The notes under the pieces are model-generated. The model searched no databases and was not told the origin of the DNA. It saw nothing but the letters and a program-made list of their open reading frames with translations. A stretch of 64,000 nucleotides of DNA from Thermobispora bispora DSM 43833 (GTDB lineage: Bacteria > Actinomycetota > Actinomycetes > Streptosporangiales > Streptosporangiaceae). The position numbers and the translations under genes are program-made. Shown here piece after piece: positions 57,071-64,000 of this stretch; positions within the stretch are counted from its first letter, which is position 1; each line of letters starts with the position of its first letter. The stretch is taken from contig NC_014165.1 in assembly GCF_000092645.1 (NCBI RefSeq), positions 992,001-1,056,000 on the forward strand, given 5' to 3'.

Positions 57071-58453
57071 TCAGCTCGCCGTGCAGATCACCTCCGGCGG
57101 CACGCGGTTCTGGCCCTGCCACGACCCGAGGAACCCGAAGGTCGTGCCGGCCCCCGGGCCGAGATCGCCGTTGTAGCTCATGTTCTTCGCGGTCACCGAC
57201 GGGCCGTTCGAGGTGATCGTGGCGTTCCACGCCTGGGTCACGGCCTGGCCGTCGGGGAAGGTCCACGACACCGTCCAGCCCGAGATCGCGGAGTCGCCCG
57301 CGGTGACCGTCACCTCGCCCTGGAAGCCGCCGTTCCACTCGTTCACGATCCGGTAGCTCGCGGTGCACCCCTTCGACCCGCTCGGGCTCGGGCTGGGGCT
57401 CACCGGAGGCGAGACCGGGGGAGAGACCGGGGGAGAGGCCGGCGGGGAGCTCGGCGGCGGGCTGGCCGTGCCGCCGTAGACGGTCGCCTCCTTCGCGGTG
57501 GCCTTGATGCCGTTGGGGCCGTTGAAGAGCCGCTGCCCCCACGGGGTGAGCCGGGCCGGGTCGAAGTTCTCCACCTGGTCGAGGTACTCGACGCCGCCGC
57601 CGTTGCCGCTCCACGACCAGCCGATGTAGCCGATGCCGCGGGCCTCCGCCTCGGCCATGATCGTGTCCTCGTCCGGGTCGCCGTCGGAGTGCAGGTGCCC
57701 GAACTCACCGATGACGAGCGGCAGGCGGGCGGACTGGAACGCCTGCAGGTAGCTCGTGATCTCGTTCGCGGTGTCGAACACGCCGTACATGTGGATCGAG
57801 AAGACCGTGTTCTTCAGCGGGTCGCTGTCGAACACGGTGGCGGCGTTGTCCCGCATGACGAACGCCCAGTCCTGCCCCCAGTTCGGCGCGTCGACCATGA
57901 GCAGGTGCTGGAAGCCGGCGTCGCGCATCCGCTGGATCGCGTTGATCGTCGCGGCGGTCCAGGCCGACGGGTTGTTGTTCCCGTACGGCTCGTTGCCGAT
58001 GTTGATGACGATGTAGTTCTCCTCGCCGGTGAGCACGCTCTTCAGGCTGATCCAGTAGTCGACCGCCTGGTCGAGGGGGTAGGCGCCGCTCTGCTCGCCG
58101 TACCCCGTGGTGTCGTGGTTCTCCAGCACGCAGATCAGCCGGTTCTCCTTGCAGAGCCGGATGACGTTGGCCACGTCGCTCGGGGAGTTCGGCGTCCAGC
58201 GGCCGCCGCTCAGCACCACCCGGACCGTGTTGGCGCCGAGCGATTTGATGTCCGCGAACGAGCCGGTCTGGTTCGGGTACCAGGCGTGCGGGTGGCTCGT
58301 GCCCCGCATGATGAACTCCGCGCCGTTGGCCTCGTAGATCTTGCCGTCGCCGACCCGGAGGCCCACTGCGGCCTGGGCGGGCGGCGACCAGACGATCAAT
58401 GACCACGCGAGCGCGAACAGCGCCGCGACGGCGACGCCGAGCCGTGTTCTCAT
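57071..58453 (-). CDS. secreted GH5 beta-mannanase with CBM2 cellulose-binding module
   Basis: A 460-residue exported enzyme. The signal peptide ends near AQAA (28). The GH5 (subfamily 8-like) domain, about 29-328, has acid/base E155 (NIGNEPYG) and nucleophile E250 (LVIGEFGH), and a start GLRVGDGKIYEANGAEFIMRG like streptomycete mannanases. A Pro/Ser linker with PPVSPPVSPPVSP repeats spans 330-360. CBM2 runs 361-460 with bracketing C363/C457 and the flat binding face W373, W409, W445. It hydrolyses internal beta-1,4-mannan bonds while anchored to cellulose. ATG 58453 is chosen because GTGAGGTGG precedes it. Cellulase rather than mannanase activity cannot be excluded. Confidence 0.93.
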   Translation of the reverse strand: MRTRLGVAVAALFALAWSLIVWSPPAQAAVGLRVGDGKIYEANGAEFIMRGTSHPHAWYPNQTGSFADIKSLGANTVRVVLSGGRWTPNSPSDVANVIRLCKENRLICVLENHDTTGYGEQSGAYPLDQAVDYWISLKSVLTGEENYIVINIGNEPYGNNNPSAWTAATINAIQRMRDAGFQHLLMVDAPNWGQDWAFVMRDNAATVFDSDPLKNTVFSIHMYGVFDTANEITSYLQAFQSARLPLVIGEFGHLHSDGDPDEDTIMAEAEARGIGYIGWSWSGNGGGVEYLDQVENFDPARLTPWGQRLFNGPNGIKATAKEATVYGGTASPPPSSPPASPPVSPPVSPPVSPSPSPSGSKGCTASYRIVNEWNGGFQGEVTVTAGDSAISGWTVSWTFPDGQAVTQAWNATITSNGPSVTAKNMSYNGDLGPGAGTTFGFLGSWQGQNRVPPEVICTAS

Positions 58454-58483
58454 CGACCACCTCACCGGGGAATGGGCCGACCG

Positions 58484-58497
58484 GAGGAGCGCTCGCG
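58484..58497. promoter_or_regulatory. candidate CelR/CebR-type operator
   Basis: GAGGAGCGCTCGCG matches the LacI-family cellulase-regulator consensus TGGGAGCGCTCCCA (known from Thermobifida and Streptomyces) at the central AGCGCT and adjoining GG/C, nine of fourteen positions. It is 31 bases upstream of the mannanase start. The match is partial. Confidence 0.4.
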
Positions 58498-58623
58498 CAT
58501 CACCCTAGGAGCGGCTGATCATCTGGGACAGGCGCGGGCGAGGGGAGAGGGGCCACCGCCGGTCCGCCGGCCCCGGCGACGTGCGAAGGTACGGCCCGGC
58601 CCGGGGTGATCCCGGATGAAACG

Positions 58624-58639
58624 TTCAAGGATCCTCGAA
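58624..58639. promoter_or_regulatory. palindromic site upstream of the MFS gene
   Basis: TTCAAGGATCCTCGAA is symmetric at 14 of 16 positions, with a core AGGATCCT. The overlapping AAACGTTC at about 58618 adds a further AACGTT symmetric core. No family of regulators is identified. Confidence 0.4.
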
Positions 58640-58950
58640 TACTCGCCGGTAGGAGGCCGCCCGGCCGAGAGACGATGGGGTTGCGGTTCCGGGCCGGCAC
58701 CGATGATCGCGAAGGTCCGTGCTCGGTGATCGGGCAGGGCGCGCGCCGTTGCTCATGCCGGCCCGCGGCGGCGCGACTCCTGTGCGCCGTGTGAATTCTG
58801 ATCCTTATTTTACCACTTGATCATATTTCTTAATGCCGGATCGGCCATTGGCGAAGGGGTCACGAATTCCCGAATTAACGAGTTGCTACAAGCCGGGCGA
58901 ATGCCATAAGTTGCCCCGGTTGATTCTGTGCTATAAGGGGGGATCTTTTC

Positions 58951-60519
58951 GTGACCCAACCGGCTCTGGCCGGCACCGAGGCGCCCGCGCAAGGCGTCCG
59001 GGGCAACCACCCGGGGCTCACGCTCCTCGCCGTCGGCCTCGGCGCGATCATGGTCATGCTCGACGGGACCGTGGTCGCGATCGCCAACCCGGTCATCGGC
59101 GCCGAGCTCCACGCCACCCTGTCCGACCTGCAGTGGATCACCAGTGGCTACCTGCTCGCGCTCGCGGTGTTCCTCATCACCGCCGGCAAGCTCGGCGACC
59201 TGTTCGGCCACAAGCGGATGTTCCTCATCGGCGTCGCCGGGTTCACGCTCGCCTCGCTGGCGATCGGGCTCAGCTCGTCGATCGGGCCGCTGATCGCGTT
59301 CCGCGTCCTGCAGGGCCTGTCCGGCGCGCTGCTCCAGCCCGCCGGGCTCGCGCTGCTCCGCGCGGCCTTCCCCGGGGAGCGGCTGAACAAGGCCCTCGGG
59401 GCCTGGGGCGCCATCCTCGGCCTGTCCAGCGCGGCCGGGCCCATCGTCGGCGGGCTGCTCGTGGAGAACGTGAGCTGGCAGTCGGTCTTCTTCATCAACG
59501 TCCCGGTCGGCGCGATCACCATGATCTTCGGGTTCCTGGCGCTGCGGGAGAGCCGCGCGGAGCTGCTCTCCCGGGTGGACTGGCCCGGGGTCGGCCTGCT
59601 GTCGATCACGATGTCCGCGCTGCTCTGGGCGATCATCAACGCGCCGGAGTGGGGCTGGGGGGACGCGCGGACGCTCGGCTTCCTCGCCGGGGCAGTGGTG
59701 TTCGGCGCCGCCTTCCTGTTCTGGCAGGGGCGGGCGCGTGAGCCGCTGGTCCCGCTCGGCCTCTTCCGGAACGCATCCCTGTCCATCGGCACCGTGCTCA
59801 TGATCCTGGTGTCGTTCTCGATGGTGGGGGCGATGTTCTTCCTCACCTTCTACTTCCAGGGGGTGCACGGCCTGTCGCCGATGGAGGCCGGGCTGCGCAT
59901 GCTGCCGATGAGCGCCGGGATGATGGTCGCCTCGCCCGTGGCCGGCATGGCCATCGGCAGGTTCGGCCCCAGGCTCACCATCGTGGGCGGGATGCTGATC
60001 ACCGCGGTGGCGATGTTCCTGCTCTCCCGGCTCGGCCTCGAGGCCGGCTTCCTCGACAGCGCGATCCCGTTCGTCCTCCTCGCATTCGGCCTCTCCCCGG
60101 TCTTCGTCGGCGCGACCGAGATCATCGTCGGCAACGCTCCGCTCGAGCTCACCGGGGTGGCCGGCGGGCTCCAGAACTCGGCCATGCAGGTCGGCGGGGC
60201 CCTCGGCACGGCCGTCCTGGGCGCCGCGGTCTCCGCGAAGGTGGCGAGCGCGCTGCCCGGGCACCTCGGACCGGCCGCGTCCGCCATCCCGCCCGCGCAG
60301 CTCGATGCCCTCAAGGAGCTGGCCGCGGTCGGCATGGCGCCCCCCGGCCTCTCCGGCCCGGGCGCGGAGCTCATCGCCCAGGCCGCCCACCGCTCCTTCA
60401 TGGACGGGCTCCACTTCGGGTTCACCATGAGCATGGGCCTCGCCCTGGTGTCCGCGTTCCTCGCCCTGTTCGTGAAGGCGGGCCGCAAGCCGGAGGGCAC
60501 CCCCGCCGCGATCGGCTGA
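58951..60519 (+). CDS. MFS transporter, DHA2 (EmrB/QacA) family
   Basis: A 522-residue drug:proton antiporter with 14 predicted helices. Motif DGTVVAIANPVIGAELHATLSDLQWITSGYLL begins helices 1 and 2, GKLGDLFGHKRMF is motif A, and LIAFRVLQGLSGALLQP is motif B. The GTG start has AAGGGGGGA eight bases upstream. Likely exports a hydrophobic compound; substrate unknown. It follows the AT-rich promoter zone and no regulator is adjacent. Confidence 0.93.
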   Translation: MTQPALAGTEAPAQGVRGNHPGLTLLAVGLGAIMVMLDGTVVAIANPVIGAELHATLSDLQWITSGYLLALAVFLITAGKLGDLFGHKRMFLIGVAGFTLASLAIGLSSSIGPLIAFRVLQGLSGALLQPAGLALLRAAFPGERLNKALGAWGAILGLSSAAGPIVGGLLVENVSWQSVFFINVPVGAITMIFGFLALRESRAELLSRVDWPGVGLLSITMSALLWAIINAPEWGWGDARTLGFLAGAVVFGAAFLFWQGRAREPLVPLGLFRNASLSIGTVLMILVSFSMVGAMFFLTFYFQGVHGLSPMEAGLRMLPMSAGMMVASPVAGMAIGRFGPRLTIVGGMLITAVAMFLLSRLGLEAGFLDSAIPFVLLAFGLSPVFVGATEIIVGNAPLELTGVAGGLQNSAMQVGGALGTAVLGAAVSAKVASALPGHLGPAASAIPPAQLDALKELAAVGMAPPGLSGPGAELIAQAAHRSFMDGLHFGFTMSMGLALVSAFLALFVKAGRKPEGTPAAIG

Positions 60520-60592
60520 CCCGGTCGCTCGCCGCGCCGTGCGGAAGCCGTACGGGCCGGTCCTTCGATGCCGCTGGATAGACTCGTTATCC

Positions 60593-60844
60593 GTGAGCGG
60601 CACGAAGATTCTTCCCGAGAGCGAAGTACGGCCCAGGCTCTCGCACGGCGACGGCGACCACGAGCGGTTCGCGCACTACGCCGACAAGAACAAGATCACC
60701 CAGAGCTATGTGACCGGCACGCCGGTCCGCGCGCTCTGCGGCAAGGTGTGGGTGCCGAGCCGGGACCCGAAGAAGTACCCGATCTGCCCGGAGTGCAAGG
60801 AGATCTACGACGGGCTCCCCAAGGGCGAGCCGTCCGGCGAGTGA
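60593..60844 (+). CDS. DUF3039 protein
   Basis: An 83-residue actinobacterial protein with HYADKNKITQSYVTGTPVRALCGKVWVPSRDP and a CPECKEIYDGL motif; three cysteines suggest metal binding. Function unknown. The start is GTG 60593; TAGACT at 60579-60584 would make a leaderless transcript. Confidence 0.88.
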   Translation: MSGTKILPESEVRPRLSHGDGDHERFAHYADKNKITQSYVTGTPVRALCGKVWVPSRDPKKYPICPECKEIYDGLPKGEPSGE

Positions 60845-60917
60845 GTGTCGCTGCGTGATCTTCACCCCTCGGAACGGCTAACGTCAGGCTTCTGACCAGC
60901 CGTTTCGGGGGGACACG

Positions 60918-61886
60918 ATGCGCCGGCGCGCCTCCGCCGTCTTCCTTGCCTGCCTCTTCCTCACCTGTATCTGCACGTTCAGCGGGACGCCGACGGCCGC
61001 CCGCGGCACCCGCCCGACGGGCGATCACGCGGCCGCGAGCGGTGACCCCGGCCGGCCCCGCACCGGCGGCGTCCCGTGCGGCGCCGACCCGCGCGCCCGC
61101 GCGTACCGGCTCGCGCTCCGGCCGCACACCCCGTGGGGGCTCCTCCGCGTCCCGGCCCGCCCGGACGGCCATGCGCGCGCCGGGCACCGCCCGGCCGGCG
61201 CGCCGGAGCGGCGCGGGGTGATCCGGGTGCCGCTCTGGGTGCACGTCATCAAGGACGGCGCGCTCGGCGCCCCCGACAGCGCGGTCAAGCGGCAGGTCCG
61301 CACGCTCAACGCCGCCTACGGCGGCAAGTTCGGCGGGGTGGACACGGGCGTCCGGTTCGAGCTGAAGGGCATCACCCACACGGCCAACCGCGCGTGGTTC
61401 CGCGACCCCTTCGGCCACGAGCGGGAGATGAAACGGAAGCTCCGGGTGGGCGGCCCGGAGACGCTCAACCTCTACATCGTGCAGATGGAGCGGCTCATCC
61501 TCGGCTACGGCACCTACCCGCAGTGGTACGCGGGCGCGCCCGAGCTCGACGGGGTGATGATCGACTGGCGCAGCCTGCCGGGCGGCCCGCTCCGCAACTT
61601 CCGCCGCGGCTTCACCGCGGTCCACGAGATCGGCCACTGGATGGGCCTGCTCCACACCTTCGAGAACGGGTGCGACCCGCCCGGCGACGAGGTCGACGAC
61701 ACCCCCGCCGAGGCGTACCCGACCAAGGGCTGCCCGGCCCGGAAGGACACCTGCCCGGGGCCGGGGAGCGACCCGATCCACAACTTCATGGACTACTCCA
61801 AGGACACCTGCATGCGCGAGTTCACCCGCGGCCAGGCCGAGCGCATGGCCCGGATGTGGCAGGAGTACCGCGCCATCGCACCCTGA
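60918..61886 (+). CDS. secreted zinc metalloprotease (M43/pappalysin-like)
   Basis: A 322-residue exported protease. Signal peptide SAVFLACLFLTCICTF, then a Pro/Arg-rich propeptide-like region to about 100. Catalytic domain with zinc motif H236-E237-x-x-H240 and third ligand H246 (HEIGHWMGLLH), and a Met-turn M291 in NFMDYSKDTC. Four or more cysteines in the C-terminal part (GCDPP, GCPARKDTCPG) suggest disulfides outside the cell. Substrate unknown. A GGGGGGACACG precedes the ATG. Confidence 0.9.
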   Translation: MRRRASAVFLACLFLTCICTFSGTPTAARGTRPTGDHAAASGDPGRPRTGGVPCGADPRARAYRLALRPHTPWGLLRVPARPDGHARAGHRPAGAPERRGVIRVPLWVHVIKDGALGAPDSAVKRQVRTLNAAYGGKFGGVDTGVRFELKGITHTANRAWFRDPFGHEREMKRKLRVGGPETLNLYIVQMERLILGYGTYPQWYAGAPELDGVMIDWRSLPGGPLRNFRRGFTAVHEIGHWMGLLHTFENGCDPPGDEVDDTPAEAYPTKGCPARKDTCPGPGSDPIHNFMDYSKDTCMREFTRGQAERMARMWQEYRAIAP

Positions 61887-62110
61887 TCCCGCCCCGGAGG
61901 CGCGCCCTCTGGCCGATGGGGAGCACCCCGGCCGTGACTTCCCGGTCCGCCGTTGACGCCGGGGCCCGGGTGTGAGTAACTCCTCACCAGCGTTCGCGCA
62001 CCGGGACACGGCATTGTGCGGTGCCGCCGTCGCCCGGGTGACGCACGCCCGGTCCTTCGCACGCCGGTTCGCCGCCACGCGCGCCCGGCAGGGATGCTCC
62101 CGGAGGTGAC

Positions 62111-62806
62111 GTGCAGGATCAGTGGATGCGCCGGGTGTGGCCGCCGGAGGGGGAGGAGGCGCGCCCCGCGCAGCAGCCGTCCACGGTGGCCACGCGGCCC
62201 GCGAGGAAGCCGTCCGCTCCGGCCGGTCGGCGCGGCACATCGTCCTCGCCTCCCCGCGGCAGGCCGAGCTGGCTGGTGCGCATCCTCGTCGCCGCGCTCG
62301 CCGTGTCCGCCTCATCCGCGGTGATCACCGGCCTGGTGATCGCCGCCCTCGGCCGGCCCGAGCCGCCGCCGCAGGACACGGTCACCGATTGGTTCGCCGG
62401 GGTGAGCTACCCGCTGCCGCCCGGGTGGCGGGCCGGGGTGGCGGCGCCCGTGGCCGGCTTCACCTCGGTGGCCGGCCGGGACGGGAGCGTGCTGGTGATG
62501 GCCCGGCCGGCCGGGCGGGCCGACCCGGCCCAGCTCCGGCCGGCGCTGCTCGACCTGTGCGACGTCTACGCCCGGCTGCTCGTCCTCGGCGATGACCTCG
62601 AGGTGGTGGACGACCGGCCGGTCACGATCGGCGGGATGCCCGGGCACACCCGTGCGCTCCGGGCCGGCGGGGGAGAGCCCGCGTTCATGCGGGTGACCCT
62701 GTTCACCCGCCCGGACGGCCGGAGCGTGGTCCTGCTCGGCGTCGCCCAGCCCGACGACCCGCGCTCGCGGGCGGAGATCGAGGCCGCGACGTACGGAGCC
62801 CACTGA
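62111..62806 (+). CDS. single-pass membrane protein of unknown function
   Basis: A 231-residue protein: about 55 disordered Pro/Arg/Ser residues, one helix (WLVRILVAALAVSASSAVITGLVIAALG), then an outer domain (YPLPPGWRAGVAAPVAGFTSV, VVDDRPVTIGGMPGHTRAL, VTLFTRPDGRSVVLLGVAQPDDP). The layout is like actinomycete surface-anchored lipocalin-like or DUF4245-type proteins, but I cannot name it. The GTG start has an excellent GGAGGTGA. Confidence 0.72.
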   Translation: MQDQWMRRVWPPEGEEARPAQQPSTVATRPARKPSAPAGRRGTSSSPPRGRPSWLVRILVAALAVSASSAVITGLVIAALGRPEPPPQDTVTDWFAGVSYPLPPGWRAGVAAPVAGFTSVAGRDGSVLVMARPAGRADPAQLRPALLDLCDVYARLLVLGDDLEVVDDRPVTIGGMPGHTRALRAGGGEPAFMRVTLFTRPDGRSVVLLGVAQPDDPRSRAEIEAATYGAH

Positions 62807-62982
62807 GCGAGGCCGCGACGCACGGCGCCCGCCGAGGACGCAGGGAGCCCGCTGAGCCGGACGGCCCGCAGGGCGATGAGATCGGAAACCGCGGGTCGGA
62901 TGGTGTTCAAGAACGGCCCGTGACGAGGTGTGGTTGCGGTATCACGGAGAGCGACGACGCCACGTGATACTGGGGACCTCGG

Positions 62983-63591
62983 ATGCTCGTTCTGCTGCTG
63001 GCGCTCGGCTGGCTCGTGCTCACCCCGATCTGCGTCTGGCTGATCTTCGGCCGGGGCGCGTCCGGCCCGCGGCGCGCCATGGGGGCGCTCACCCTCACCG
63101 CGCTGCAGGCGGGAACGCTGGTCATCGGCTTCCACTCCCGCACGCCGCCGGAGCCGCCCGCGCCCGTCGTGGCCGGCCGTACCGGCGCCCCCGGCCCCGC
63201 CACGGCGGCGCCGACCGGCACCGGCGCGCCACCGGAGTGCACCCCCCGCACGCCCACGCCCGAGATGGTGCGGATGAACCGCCGCGGCGGCTCGCTGAAC
63301 CTCTTCGTCTTCTGGCGCGCCGCCGAGCGGCAGTGCCCCACGGCCACCGTCGCCCTCAAGGGCACCGGGCGGGTGCTCCGGGTCTGGCTGCGGGAGAGCG
63401 CGCCCGGCGAGCGGGAGGCCGCGCCACCGGTGCGAGGGGCGGAGGTCCGGTCCGTTCCCGTCCGCCTGGTGGACGGGCTCGCCTCGCTGAACCTGCGGAT
63501 CACCCCCGAGCTGCGCCGCAAGTCCGTGCGCGTCACGGTGAACGGCGGCCCCGGTTACCGGATGCCCCGCCCGGCCGGACGCCGCGGCTGA
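62983..63591 (+). CDS. membrane-anchored protein of unknown function
   Basis: A 202-residue protein with two N-terminal helices (VLLLALGWLVLTPICVWLIF and ALTLTALQAGTLVIGF), a Pro/Thr/Gly-rich linker (about 54-83), then an exported domain with two cysteines (PPECTPRTPTPEM, AERQCPTATVALKG) that could pair. GATACT at about 62964 may be a -10. I do not recognise the family. Confidence 0.68.
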   Translation: MLVLLLALGWLVLTPICVWLIFGRGASGPRRAMGALTLTALQAGTLVIGFHSRTPPEPPAPVVAGRTGAPGPATAAPTGTGAPPECTPRTPTPEMVRMNRRGGSLNLFVFWRAAERQCPTATVALKGTGRVLRVWLRESAPGEREAAPPVRGAEVRSVPVRLVDGLASLNLRITPELRRKSVRVTVNGGPGYRMPRPAGRRG

Positions 63592-63747
63592 GGAACCGCC
63601 CCGATGCTCCGGCCCCGCGGCCGTCCCACGGCCGGGCGCCATGGGTTAGAGGGGCCGCCCAGGGGCGTCCCCGGCCCTCGGCCGATCCGGGCGCGGACGG
63701 CCCTTCCGGCCGCGTGACGGCGGCTCCGGCCGATGCGGCCGCCGTCG

Positions 63748-64000
63748 TCACCGGCGCTGGGTGGCCCACCTCCGGATCAGCTCGATCCGCTTGCGGAGCT
63801 GCTCGGCGGTCGCCTGGGCGACCGGCGGCCCGCCGCAGGCCCGGCGGAGCTCCGCGTGGATCACGCCGTGCGGCACGCCGGTCCGGTGGTTCCACGCGCC
63901 GACCAGGCTGTTGAGCTCCCGGCGCAGCTCCCGCAGCTCCTCGTGCGGGGGCAGCGCCGGCTTCGCCTCGGCCTGCTCCGCCTGCGCCTTCCGCTTCGCG
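63748..64000 (-). CDS. C-terminal end of a probable DEAD/DEAH helicase
   Basis: This partial gene runs off the right edge and reads inward, ending at 63748. The visible 83 residues (KPALPPHEELRELRRELNSL, VGAWNHRTGVPHGVIHAEL, RRACGGPPVAQATAEQLRKR) match, from memory, the C-terminal tail of actinobacterial DEAD/DEAH helicases, where an Asn/Trp/His cluster and a CGGP motif are conserved. No helicase motifs are inside the window, so the assignment rests on the tail alone. Confidence 0.55.
   Translation of the reverse strand, partial: AKRKAQAEQAEAKPALPPHEELRELRRELNSLVGAWNHRTGVPHGVIHAELRRACGGPPVAQATAEQLRKRIELIRRWATQRR

Larger units (their letters stand above)
58454..58950. other. divergent regulatory region between mannanase and MFS genes
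   Basis: This 497-base gap holds promoters for both genes. Two operator-like palindromes are listed separately. From about 58795 to 58940 the base composition falls to roughly half A+T (TTATTTTACC, TTGATCATATTTCTTAATG, CGAATTAACG), which is unusual here and marks a likely promoter zone for the MFS gene. No gene is supported. Confidence 0.55.

Noticed and set aside
58624-58794. A short plus-strand ORF after the palindrome
   Set aside because: No ribosome-binding site and no recognisable sequence; lies in a divergent promoter region.

Overview
The window comes from a high-GC Gram-positive actinomycete. Nearly every gene uses G or C at third positions, GTG and TTG starts are common, and several genes look leaderless. 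The order rho-rpmE-prfA-prmC-tsaC-(WecA/MraY-type transferase)-atpIBEFHAGDC-DUF2550-cobalamin adenosyltransferase-nucS-(Scy/FilP-like coiled coil)-mce-thiolase is the conserved chromosomal core of Streptomyces and related filamentous actinomycetes. The polar coiled-coil gene next to mce and a secreted family 5 mannanase with a family 2 cellulose-binding module suggest a mycelial polysaccharide degrader. A Streptosporangiales member of the Thermobispora type is my guess, not something the sequence proves.

Layout. 1-8 kb: the end of an FtsX-type ABC permease, trehalose synthase, an asparagine-synthetase-like protein without its glutaminase cysteine, and a divergent coiled-coil glycosyltransferase-like protein. 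8-20 kb: the aspartate-family amino acid genes (nrtL, lysA, hom, then thrC, thrB). They are interrupted between hom and thrC by a secreted polysaccharide deacetylase and three family 2 glycosyltransferases. 20-27 kb: transcription termination and translation genes (rho, rpmE, prfA, prmC, tsaC) and a polyprenyl-phosphate sugar-phosphate transferase. 26.8-34.7 kb: the complete F1Fo ATP synthase operon, with a CRP-like box upstream and a 26-codon leader ORF overlapping the atpB start. 34.7-43.8 kb: DUF2550, adenosyltransferase, an ABC-2 exporter with a two-component system, a second ABC-2 exporter with a TetR regulator, and the mismatch endonuclease nucS. 43.9-49.5 kb: a small zinc-ribbon-like protein, two alpha/beta hydrolases, the Scy/FilP-like protein, methylmalonyl-CoA epimerase and thiolase. 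49.6-56.7 kb: membrane proteins of unknown function, a MarR regulator, a thioredoxin-fold/TPR protein, a cytidylate-kinase-like protein, malic enzyme and YqgE. 57-64 kb: mannanase, an MFS exporter, DUF3039, a secreted zinc protease, two membrane-anchored unknowns and the end of a probable helicase gene.

Two themes stand out. The first is a scattered envelope-glycan gene set (asparagine-synthetase-like protein, coiled-coil GT-like protein, deacetylase, three GT2 enzymes) on both sides of lysA-hom. The second is a series of unrelated degenerate tandem repeats that fill intergenic regions (7.9, 11.7, 42.7-43.1, 46.0 and 56.8 kb). No CRISPR array, insertion sequence, prophage, rRNA or tRNA gene was seen.
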